Shown here one piece after another: positions 41,951 to 50,718 of a stretch of 64,000 bases of DNA; the first letter of the stretch is position 1, and each line of letters starts with the position of its first letter. A program made the position numbers and the translations under genes. This stretch comes from Rhynchopus sp. YZ270_cl-10 (Eukaryota; Euglenozoa; Diplonemea; Diplonemida; Diplonemidae). The stretch is from contig OZ037851.1 of the NCBI GenBank assembly GCA_964035575.1, forward strand, positions 744,001 to 808,000. Direction: 5' to 3'. The notes beneath the pieces are model-generated. The model was not told where the DNA came from, ran no database searches, and saw only the letters and a program-made list of their open reading frames with translations.

Positions 41951-42676
41951 GTACACAGTACACAGTACACAGTACACAGTACACAGTACACAGTACACAG
42001 TACACAGTACACAGTACACAGTACACAGTACACAGTACACAGTACACAGTACACAGTACACAGTACACAGTACACAGTACACAGTACACAGTACACAGTA
42101 CACAGTACACAGTACACAGTACACAGTACACAGTACACAGTACACAGTACACAGTACACAGTACACAGTACACAGTACACAGTACACAGTACACAGTACA
42201 CAGTACACAGTACACAGTACACAGTACACAGTACACAGTACACAGTACACAGTACACAGTACACAGTACACAGTACACAGTACACAGTACACAGTACACA
42301 GTACACAGTACACAGTACACAGTACACAGTACACAGTACACAGTACACAGTACACAGTACACAGTACACAGTACACAGTACACAGTACACAGTACACAGT
42401 ACACAGTACACAGTACACAGTACACAGTACACAGTACACAGTACACAGTACACAGTACACAGTACACAGTACACAGTACACAGTACACAGTACACAGTAC
42501 ACAGTACACAGTACACAGTACACAGTACACAGTACACAGTACACAGTACACAGTACACAGTACACAGTACACAGTACACAGTACACAGTACACAGTACAC
42601 AGTACACAGTACACAGTACACAGTACACAGTACACAGTACACAGTACACAGTACACAGTACACAGTACACAGTACA
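41951..42676. repeat. Satellite (GTACACA)n, about 104 copies
   Basis: A nearly perfect 7-base tandem array of 726 bases. Because 7 is not a multiple of 3 and no unit frame contains a stop, all three frames on both strands stay open, which creates spurious reading frames. Flanks repeat AAAATAGCAGAAAATAGCA on both sides, and AATGGTGTGGCTGA near 41778 is inverted near 42927. Confidence 0.95.
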
Positions 42677-43172
42677 GCACCTGGTCTATATCGGGACAAA
42701 ATACATTTTTTTTTTGCTAAAATTGCTCTTATTTTTTACGCTTTTTTGCTCGAAAAAAACGTTGTCCTGCATCTTTGGTAGGTGTTTTGGGGACTGGCTG
42801 GGGTCAGGAGTCCCTCATTTCCCCTCCCTTTAGCAAAAGCCCAAACCACGGCCAAAAAATAAAAAAAATCCAGACCCCCAAAATAGCAGAAAATAGCAGA
42901 AAATAGCAGAAAATAGCACCCCCCTTCAGCCACACCATTCAATGTTTTTTTTTTTCTTCAATTAAATGTACAGGGAATGTCTTTGGAAAAAAGTGGTGTG
43001 GTTTTATGCAAAATCTGCTTGATGTTTTTTTTTTTTGATAAATTGTTGGAGTAGTGTGTAATTTTTTCTTGTTGCGAAAATGAACAAATATCAAGACAGC
43101 GTGTAAAGGTAAATGGAACTGGGACACCTCGAATAAAACGTTGGAGAGGGGGAAAGAAAAAAAATGAACTCA

Positions 43173-43224
43173 AACTTTTGTAAGATGAATCTAAGCCTCA
43201 TTTGATTAGGTTCATTTTACATCA
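43173..43224 (-). repeat. Stem-loop family 1, diverged copy
   Basis: TTTTGTAAGATGAATCTAAG, loop CCTCATTTG, then ATTAGGTTCATTTTACA. GAA.CTAA pairs with TTAG.TTC and an outer TGTA with TACA, although the loop has changed. Confidence 0.5.
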
Positions 43225-43316
43225 CTTTGTTCACAAAAAAAGGGTGGAGTTGGTGACGTGCTCACGCCTCGCGGTAATGCAGGCACGCGCAATAAAGAAA
43301 GAAAAAAAAACTTGAA

Positions 43317-43345
43317 GATGAATGTGCCTCTCGTGCACACACATC
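43317..43345 (-). repeat. Stem-loop family 1, copy with fully different stem
   Basis: GATG, AA, TGTGC, loop CTCTCGT, GCACA, CA, CATC. Both stems are perfect and differ in sequence from other copies while the loop is conserved. Confidence 0.7.
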
Positions 43346-43560
43346 TAAAAAAAAACGCATGGATGGGGTACAGCAAGACAAGGGAAAATGAAGATAAACA
43401 AAAAAAAAATTTATAGATCTGCTCAAATGAAGACAAATCATTGAAAAGAGGGGTTGCGTAAAAAAATAGTTGAAAAAAAAAAGTTAGCAGCTTAAAAAAA
43501 GAAATAGAAAAAGAAAAAGAAGAAGAAGAAGAAGAAGAAGAAGAAGGGGGAAAAGGTCGG

Positions 43561-43595
43561 AAGATGAGCTTAAGCCCTGCATCCTTAGTCACCTA
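43561..43595 (-). repeat. Stem-loop family 1, diverged copy
   Basis: AAGATGAGC, stem TTAAG, loop CCCTGCATC, stem CTTAG, then TCACCT. The stem is kept while the loop has drifted. Confidence 0.5.
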
Positions 43596-43680
43596 TAATG
43601 GGGAAGAATTTTTGGAAGTAGACCTGAAGTACAGTGGTCCAACAAAACGTGACGATATCTCTCTAAGACCAATAATCCTT

Positions 43681-43888
43681 TTTTGTTGTATCGACAATCG
43701 CTTACCTAGGCTAGGCTAGGCTAGGCTAGGCTAGGCTAGGCTAGGCTAGGCTAGGCTAGGCTAGGCTAGGCTAGGCTAGGCTAGGCTAGGCTAGGCTAGG
43801 CTAGGCTAGGCTAGGCTAGGCTAGGCTAGGCTAGGCTAGGCTAGGCTAGGCTAGGCTAGGCTAGGCTAGGTAGGGTTTGTACACAATG
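43681..43888. repeat. Hairpin family 2 copy with (CTAGG)33 inserted at its tip
   Basis: TTTTGTTGTATCGACAATCG opens the motif and GTTTGTACACAATG closes it. Where other copies have a 4-base loop, positions 43706-43870 are 33 perfect CTAGG units. The bases beside the array, ACCTAG and CTAGGT, still pair. Confidence 0.85.
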
Positions 43889-43992
43889 CCAATGTTTTTT
43901 TTTTTTTTTTAATTTTTTTACCAGGCTCTCCGCTAGGATTTCCGATTTTGAAAATATTCTGTTGATGGTCCACGTTGGTGGGGTACATGCTT

Positions 43993-44005
43993 GCGCCGCA
44001 GGCGC
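43993..44005. repeat. GNA-loop hairpin box B with tag
   Basis: GCGCC, GCA, GGCGC followed by ACGGTACGCAAC. This isolated copy is 20 kb from the other tagged hairpins. Confidence 0.8.
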
Positions 44006-44620
44006 ACGGTACGCAACTTTTTTTTTTACCAACGCCCGATTTTGACTTTTTTGGGACGTTTGAGCACTCACCTCTCCATATCTTCTTCTCCTGAGCTTTT
44101 TTGACAGGTAGAACGGGTCTGAACCACTTAGCAGAACTTTTTTTTTTTTTCTTTTTTTCCCCATTTTCAAAAAGTTCTGTTGACAATCAACAGAACTTTA
44201 GTACCTAGCGGAGTGCCTGTTTTTTACCTCGATTACCACCTGCTCGAATCAACGGGTTCTGTACACAAAGTCGCCCGAGGGCGAATATTTGTTTTTGACC
44301 CAATAAAAAGGGATCAATTGTTCTGCTTTCAGCCGGCCATATCTCTTTGGTACCATGCCATATGAAGCAGGGAAGTGCACAACAAGCTATCGATAACGTG
44401 TTGGTTTGAGGTAGAGGAGCGAGAGGTAGGCTATTACCATTGGGTAAGACTTTGTTTGTTGCACATAAAATGCAATGCAGCAATTTTTTAAATGTAGCGA
44501 ACAATGTAGCAAGAAAATATGGAGTGGGAAAGGTGTGAGGGGAATGCCATCAGAGAAGAGACAAACTTGACAGGTGTGATCGAAAGTCAAAAAAAAAAAA
44601 AGAAAAAAAGCGAAGTTGAT

Positions 44621-44665
44621 AGTACAAACACCTCTGGGAGGCGCAGGCACTGACACTCCGCAGGA
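44621..44665. repeat. Repeat family 3 motif
   Basis: AGTACAAACACCTCTGGGAG and GCACTGACACTCCGCAGG match the motif in eIF2 gamma intron 2. CCTC-TGG-GAGG forms a small hairpin. Confidence 0.5.
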
Positions 44666-45188
44666 AAAAGTAAATATCACCCCTTCCCGTATGAGACCTG
44701 AATTTTCACTCGACCCCGATGCAATTTTTTGAGCGTGCGATCCCGGAATTGAACACCTTGACGCCGATCTTTCAAAAGCGGTGTGTGGATAGTATGAATT
44801 TCCGGAGCGATCCGAAAAAAAAAAAACAAAAATGCGGGGTTGGGCAATTTTTAGTGGGGTTTAAGCCACCTAAAACCGACTTCAAAATCAGGCCAATCCA
44901 TACGGTTTCCTGGAGAAATGGGTGATATAAATTCTTCACAAAGTTCGTACACAGAAGAATAATGGGCTATCTGTGTGGAAACGCTCTTTACTCTATTGGT
45001 ATAAAGACTTTGCAAAGCATTTCATGTGGTACACTTCGAGTCTTTAATCACACTGCTGTCAGTATACAATAAAACACGTTCACGCATTTTATCATAGTTT
45101 GCATTTTGTTCTTCTCTCCCCTTTTCACTAAGGTACGCGAAAAGAGAGGGATTTTTTTTTTTTTTGAACAACAAATTATTTTCATATA

Positions 45189-45563
45189 CCGTAATCGTAA
45201 GATTTCTGGGGCGTAAGTATTCTGGGACGTAACAAAACTGGGACATTTTGGATTTTTTAAAACTTGGGACATTTTTACGTCCCAGAATATTTACGTCCCA
45301 GAATTGTCTGTGTGACCTTCCCCCCTCCCTCACCCATGCACTTCGGTGCAAACCCAAACATGTCCAACAAACAAAAATATACATACTTGGGCCGGTTATG
45401 ATCCCTCCGCCAACCAGCCGCACCCCACCACCCACACCCCCAAAAAATTGACAAGTACCCGGAAAACCGCCCGAACAATTCTGGGACGTAACAAAACTGG
45501 GACAATTGGGGGAAAATCTGAAACTTGGGACATTTTTACGCCCCAGAATTTTTACGATTACGG
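45189..45563. mobile_element. TA-flanked MITE M2a
   Basis: Perfect 12-base ends CCGTAATCGTAA and TTACGATTACGG, TA on both sides (45187-45188, 45564-45565). Several GGGACGTAACAAAACTGGGAC and TTTTTACGTCCCAGAAT segments repeat in both orientations inside. A short relative is M2b at 53249. Confidence 0.8.
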
Positions 45564-45565
45564 TA

Positions 45566-46375
45566 CATTCTTTTCTAAACGAAAAGAAGGCAAAGAGGAA
45601 CAACAACAAAAACTGGGAAAAAATAACAAAAAAAACTGAAAACAGAAAACAGAAGCAAGGCTGATCCTAAGCGAGCGCAAAAAAATGAAATTTTGGATTT
45701 CATTTTTTCTACGATATCTCTGAATATCGAACTGAGAAGTTTCGATGGGGTGACGAATTGAATGATTTGTTCTTCTTTTTTTTTTTTTTGCTATCGCGTG
45801 TGTAAGTCTCTAATATTCGTCCCATCCCCCTCCGCCCATCTCTTCTTCTCTTTGTTATTTGATTTACTTTTCCCCATGAAATAGCGCAACTCCCTCTGCA
45901 CACCCCTCACCCCCCAATCCATTTTGCAAAGCATGAGGACGAACCAAAGGCCAAGAAAAATAGGGAGGGAAAAAAAAGATGCATTTCTTTTCCAATGATT
46001 ATCCTCAAGACAATGACAGATGGGTAGTCGACGCAAGCCAATGGAGGTGCGAGCTAAGTTGGCAGGGCAAAAAAAAAAAAAAGGGGGGTCAACCGGGAAT
46101 GTGGAAGCTGGGAACATTGTCGAAGTGGAAAGAGCCTAGACTCGGCAGTCTTGGAGGAACTCTGACAAAAGTATGTGAAAAAAGGGGGGGGAAACTTCTG
46201 AAAGACAAACCTCTGGTCGATCATACTTTCGAAAGAAAAAAAAAATGTGGACAAGGATAACTTGCAGCACCTGACTGCAGGTACGCGAAAAGAGGGTGAA
46301 AAACCTGAAAACCAGAATTGTAGACGAATGAACCTCACGGGGCCGGGGGAACATGCCATCTGAAAAAAAAGATAC

Positions 46376-46407
<32 letters not shown>

Positions 46408-46477
46408 GGAGGGTAGACGTGGAAAAAGAAAAAGAAAAGAAGGAATAGTACAATATCTATTTATTCGACTTTTTATA
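45566..46477. other. Spacer between MITEs M2a and M3
   Basis: No gene recognised. A/T runs include a 28-base A tract near 46376-46403. Confidence 0.45.
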
Positions 46478-46611
46478 CAGTAGTTTTATTTTGCGATAAT
46501 TTCACGCCTTAATTTTCGATGCGAGTGTGGTTAATTTGCCGAGCGAAGCGAGGCAAATTGAGCTCACGAGCATCGAAAATTAAGGCGCGAATTATCGCAA
46601 AATAACTACTG
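46478..46611. mobile_element. TA-flanked foldback MITE M3
   Basis: The 134-base element is almost entirely an inverted repeat, with ends CAGTAGTTTTATTTTGCGAT and matching right end CTACTG, TA outside (46476-46477, 46612-46613). The centre contains GAGCGAAGCGAG. Confidence 0.82.
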
Positions 46612-46630
46612 TATAAAAATTCGAATAGGT

Positions 46631-47787
46631 AGTTTTATTTTGCGTGTTAAATAAAGTTCTAGTGGGGGCTCTGTTGGAATAGGGTAACTTATTTGTTGTG
46701 CAATCCATTAATGATGATGACTGTGAATAACACGATAATTTCGTGGGAACATAAAAGAGACAAGTTTGTAAGATGATCCTGAGCCTCTCGTGCTTAGTCA
46801 CCTTACAAAGAGGAGTGGGGTGAACAGATAAAAGCGAGTGGTTATGAGGTACTTTTTACGGTGCGCCTCAGGGATATGATGAGAATTTGTTGAAACCGCA
46901 TTTGGTGTATGAAGGGACAGAGGCAGTGCCTCCTATGTTGTCACTTCCGGGGTCTGCTGCGAGGGGGCGATCCAGGCGCAGGAGATTCAACAGCATTCGC
47001 AACATCGTGGTGATGCTGGACCGCTCCTGCTCCCGTCCCCGACAAACTCACTTCATGGTGCGCAGCCTCCACCGCCTTCTGATGGCCCTGCCGCTCCACA
47101 GCGTGACACAATCCCTGAGCCATACGGGCTGATGAGTATGACTTCCTCTACCGCAACCAGGTGCAGGAGCAAAGAAGAGCTGGCCGTGCTTCTTAAACGC
47201 GTTGCTACCACCACCACTCCTCAGTGGAAGATGCCTAAACGTAACGAACCGTCTTTGCCATGTGCGCTATACGCAACGAGTGGTCACGAATCGCAGACTC
47301 GTGCCAGTTGTGCGTCGGCTAAACCTCTCTGCTCGGGTGTTTGGGTGGAAAAACCTGGGTTGCGTGGCACTGCAATGGGGGGGCACGTGTGCACCACCCT
47401 GTGTGGCCCACACAGGGTTCTGACACCCCGGTATCGCGTTTCCCACCCCACATACTCGGGTGTGGTCTCAAAAAACTGTTTTTTGGTTTGAAACTCGAGG
47501 TTTCTGGTGAGAAATGCCTGTTTTTCCTGTACGAAAATACAGTGAAATTATCCCGAAAAAAAATCACGCCACTGGCGTGAACAAAATAAAAAAAAATCAC
47601 GCTCCTATGTATTTTCCCACAGAAAAATAAAAACACAAGTGAAAAAAAGTGAAAATACCGTGAAAAAAAGTGCCTCCACAGTAGTTTTATTTTCCGATAA
47701 AACAGAGGAGACAAATTATCGACAATTAAAATTACCCTATTCCAACAGAGCCCCACTAGAACTTTATTTAACAAGTGAAATAAAACT
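46631..47787. mobile_element. Candidate transposon M4 with ~57-base inverted ends
   Basis: AGTTTTATTT, GTTAAATAAAGTTCTAGTGG and GCTCTGTTGGAATAGGGTAA at 46631-46688 are inverted at 47735-47787. No target duplication is seen and no transposase. It contains a family 1 stem-loop at 46763. An M3-like end (CAGTAGTTTTATTTTCCGAT) lies inside at about 47680. Confidence 0.6.
46763..46808 (-). repeat. Stem-loop family 1, best double-stem copy
   Basis: TTTGTAAG, ATGATC, CTGAG, loop CCTCTCGTG, CTTAG, TCAC, CTTACAAA. The outer 8-base stem is perfect and the inner 5-base stem has one G-T pair. Confidence 0.75.
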
Positions 47788-48233
47788 CGTAAGCTAACAC
47801 GATTAGGCTAATATTTGAGGCCAAAACCCTTAGCCTCAATTAGCTTACTAGCTCTGATAGTAACATGTACAATACAGATAAAACCACCATTCTGAAGAAA
47901 ATACAGTCCTGAATTGTGGAGACTGTGTACTGTGGGAGGCGTCAGAATTTCACCTTCATGAAACTCCTTTTTCTTTGTCCTATCGACAAAATCACTTTCC
48001 ACTGCAATAAAGATCTTTACAATGATAATCTTCCAACTGTTGTACAAAAAAAATACCCTATCAAGAACTATCAAAACGCATTCAAGAAAAGGGCCGAATT
48101 TGGACTTACCAAAAAAAATATGTAGCCCTGCTTTTTTGGTTTCTTTTTTTTTTTCTTTTTCTTTTTCCTTTTTTTTATTGAACTTGGAACAGCTTTGATC
48201 CTTTCCAAATTTTGGGTGGAGACATTCCATATT
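47788..48233. other. Spacer downstream of the phosphatase gene
   Basis: Nothing recognisable beyond T-rich tracts; TCCTATCGACAAAATCACTT near 47980 faintly recalls family 2. Confidence 0.4.
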
Positions 48234-49049
48234 TTATGGAGTTTTTACAGAGGAAGCTAACGATGGCGAAAGCAAACCGGAATGAGAGCCACTTGCGACC
48301 GGTGTATGCATTGGTTGGGAGAACGTTCTGCCTAAGCCCACAGGAGAGAGGTCGCCTTGGGGCGACAATTCTCCACCTCCGACAGGAGAGGCCACGATTG
48401 CACCGAGCGACGCATACGGATCGAGAGGCGCCCTGCTACTCGGAGAACCTAGTCCAAAGGTGTCGTCGAGAGCATCCAGTTCCTCTTCTTGCACTTTACC
48501 GGAGCGGACGTCTTCTGTCAGAGATCCGCAGTCTAGCATACGGCTGAATCGATAGAGCATCTGTTCCTGGGCTTTTTTGTGGATCGATCCTGACCTTGCG
48601 TTGCGTACCTTAGCGACCGCCTCGCAGGCGGACATCCCTTCACTGATGTACCAAGCCGCCAGCATCGTCCCTGTCCGCCCTACCCCTTCCCGGCAATGCA
48701 CCAACACCCCTTCCTCCACGCTTTTGATGAATTCGCATCCACGCAGCAGCGTTTTCAAAGAAGGTGCCGTCATATCTTCAACAGGAAGGTGTATGTAAGC
48801 AATGCCCCTGCTCTTCAGATCCTCCCCCCCGCCAGCAATGGGGCCTTCCGTGAGAGAGATAATTCCGCGAATCCCCTTCTCGTACAGATTGTCCAGTTGT
48901 GTCTCGCGCTGTTCCTCATCCGCCGATATTTCCCCTGAACCGCAGACCTTGTTTTCCGATCCCACCCAGCCAAAGAAGGGTGGAAGCTCTCCATCCATGT
49001 GAAGCTGCTTCAGGCTCATCTTCGGTGCAGCTCCAAACTTACGCCTCAT
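48234..49049 (-). CDS. Dual-specificity / atypical protein tyrosine phosphatase
   Basis: The product has 271 residues. The active-site loop is VHCREGVGRTGTMLAAWYIS (CX5R, Cys and Arg present), preceded by a candidate general-acid Asp in IHLPVEDMTAP. This combination matches the DUSP23/cyclin-like small phosphatases. The last 90 residues are Ser/Pro/Gly-rich and lack a domain. Upstream, CCATAG is followed by a 33-base leader before ATG. It probably dephosphorylates Ser/Thr/Tyr residues or phosphorylated RNA or lipid in the cytosol; the substrate is unknown. Confidence 0.88.
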   Translation of the reverse strand: MRRKFGAAPKMSLKQLHMDGELPPFFGWVGSENKVCGSGEISADEEQRETQLDNLYEKGIRGIISLTEGPIAGGGEDLKSRGIAYIHLPVEDMTAPSLKTLLRGCEFIKSVEEGVLVHCREGVGRTGTMLAAWYISEGMSACEAVAKVRNARSGSIHKKAQEQMLYRFSRMLDCGSLTEDVRSGKVQEEELDALDDTFGLGSPSSRAPLDPYASLGAIVASPVGGGELSPQGDLSPVGLGRTFSQPMHTPVASGSHSGLLSPSLASSVKTP

Positions 49050-49204
49050 TTTGTTTTGTTGGGGTGTTTTGTGTAGTATCTATGGATAGGAAGAGAGGAC
49101 GGTATGTGGAGGAAAGATGAATAAAAAAGACAATCTGGGAAATGTTGAGACATTTTTTCACTATAGTATATTCGATGATTTTTTTGTGGCTTAATTAAAA
49201 GAGT

Positions 49205-50674
49205 TCAGACTCTGTGCCCAACTACATCAACAAATGCAGAGTCAGGGTCTGTCAGCGATACTGAGCGTAGCGCTTCCCATGGGATCACCCGTGGAAGCTC
49301 GTCTTCCTCTTCCTCTTCGTCTTCCTCTTCTTCTTCCCCCTCTTCGCCTTCTCCTTCACTGCATTCCATTGCATCGTCATCTCCCTTGACCCCTCTTTCC
49401 AAGATTACACCTTCAATCGTCACTCTCATTGCACTGCCAACCCGAAAAGACACTGTATCTTTGCTGTGAAACTCATAGGTAAAAAAGACTTTTTCTTGTA
49501 TTTTGCGAAGGTTTTGAAATGAGGCGAGCATGGTGGACTTGATGGAGGGGATGACATCGAGGGAGGTGGGGGCGATGCAGGGGGGGAATGCGTCGATCAG
49601 TTGGGACAGCGCGTTGTGGATGAAGGGTGCTTGGGGTGCGGGGGTGTGCCCATCGGAGACGCTCTGGGCTAGGATTAATGCGACGAAGGTGGCTTTGGAA
49701 TTGAGCAGCCCTTTCACGAGCTCCATAACAGCGCTGACACTGTGGGTCACCTCACGCCCTGTAGATATATGATGCGGCAATTCATGCAAATCTGCAAACC
49801 GCATCACCTCCTCGGGTGTGTACACAATGTCCCCCATCATCTCCTGCATTTGCTCTGCCAACAGGTGTTCAGATTCCCCAAGCAACAGAGTGCGCAGTTC
49901 TTTGCACGCAGGATGCCTACCCCGAGACTGTGCAGATTTCAGACGGTAAACCCCTTGTGCAACGTACCGTTTCAACACCGTATAAAATTCGGGGTGTTCC
50001 TCGGTGTCCACTGCGCCAAAGATGTCATCCAATTTGTGCATAACATCTACACCATAAAATGCGGCCAAAGTTTCCTTGACGGGGTTCGCGCAGCTAAAGA
50101 AATCCTCATCAATGTCGACAACCAGCTGGTCCTCGCCGACCACCCCTGGTGACGCAACCAAGGCAGCAAGGTTTGCGACTGTCAGGACAAAGCGGTGGGT
50201 GAAGGAAACGCTCTGCCGGGTATCGGTCCACACCCCGCTTGCTCGCCAATATGATGCACAGCCTTCGGGATTGCTATCGTCGCTAGATACACAAAACTTC
50301 CTCCCCGAAGAAGATTCGGAGAGAACAAGATGGTACTCCCCTTCATCCATCTGATGCGACCACGCTGGCTTGACCCACACCAGGTGTGTCACCTTATAGC
50401 ACGCAACAAACGGAAGCAACCACGTTGCCACATCGACATATGCTGAGCACGCCTTCAGCGCCGCAACCCTCTGTGCACTCCGTGTACTGCACGACGTCAT
50501 GCCGCAGGCTGCCCGCACCCCCTCCATCACCCCAACCGGGAGAACCGGGGAGTCCATATCGGGATGACTGTCGAAATGAAGAAACGTTAGTGCAGCAGAC
50601 CCTTCCCCTTCCCCCATGTTGCCAAACCCTCCCAGGCAATCACCATGCTCATCAACGGAGATCAACGGATACAT
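49205..50674 (-). CDS. UPF0489 family protein (arginase-fold-like)
   Basis: The product has 489 residues, close to the human C5orf22 type. It begins MYPLISVDEHGDCLGGFGNM and contains LTFLHFDSHPDMD and LVVDIDEDFFSC, motifs typical of UPF0489 and reminiscent of the metal-binding DxHxD and DIDxD of ureohydrolases. An acidic stretch of Glu/Asp precedes the last 35 residues. An AACAG acceptor lies about 20 bases upstream. Enzymatic activity has not been established for the family to my knowledge. It sits between the PPR gene and the phosphatase gene with short spacers. Confidence 0.85.
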   Translation of the reverse strand: MYPLISVDEHGDCLGGFGNMGEGEGSAALTFLHFDSHPDMDSPVLPVGVMEGVRAACGMTSCSTRSAQRVAALKACSAYVDVATWLLPFVACYKVTHLVWVKPAWSHQMDEGEYHLVLSESSSGRKFCVSSDDSNPEGCASYWRASGVWTDTRQSVSFTHRFVLTVANLAALVASPGVVGEDQLVVDIDEDFFSCANPVKETLAAFYGVDVMHKLDDIFGAVDTEEHPEFYTVLKRYVAQGVYRLKSAQSRGRHPACKELRTLLLGESEHLLAEQMQEMMGDIVYTPEEVMRFADLHELPHHISTGREVTHSVSAVMELVKGLLNSKATFVALILAQSVSDGHTPAPQAPFIHNALSQLIDAFPPCIAPTSLDVIPSIKSTMLASFQNLRKIQEKVFFTYEFHSKDTVSFRVGSAMRVTIEGVILERGVKGDDDAMECSEGEGEEGEEEEEDEEEEEDELPRVIPWEALRSVSLTDPDSAFVDVVGHRV

Positions 50675-50718
50675 TATGTTACTTTTTTAAAAATCTGTTT
50701 AATGCATTTCATTCACTA

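Larger units (their letters stand above)
42943..45188. other. Gene-free block, middle part
   Basis: No gene is recognisable. It carries three family 1 stem-loops (43173, 43317, 43561), a (GAA)n run near 43520, the (CTAGG)n-bearing hairpin, a GNA hairpin with tag and a family 3 motif. Confidence 0.5.

Noticed and set aside
41829-42833. Long open frames of HSTQYTV or VYCVLCT repeats
   Set aside because: They arise from the stop-free 7-base satellite in all frames on both strands.
46763-46808. C/D snoRNA or hammerhead ribozyme as identity of stem-loop family 1
   Set aside because: ATGA and CTGA are too close for a C/D snoRNA, and the hammerhead GAAA core is missing.
46887-47491. Possible plus-strand coding region inside M4
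   Set aside because: Two successive frames of moderate length lack a motif, a splice pattern or codon bias like the real genes.
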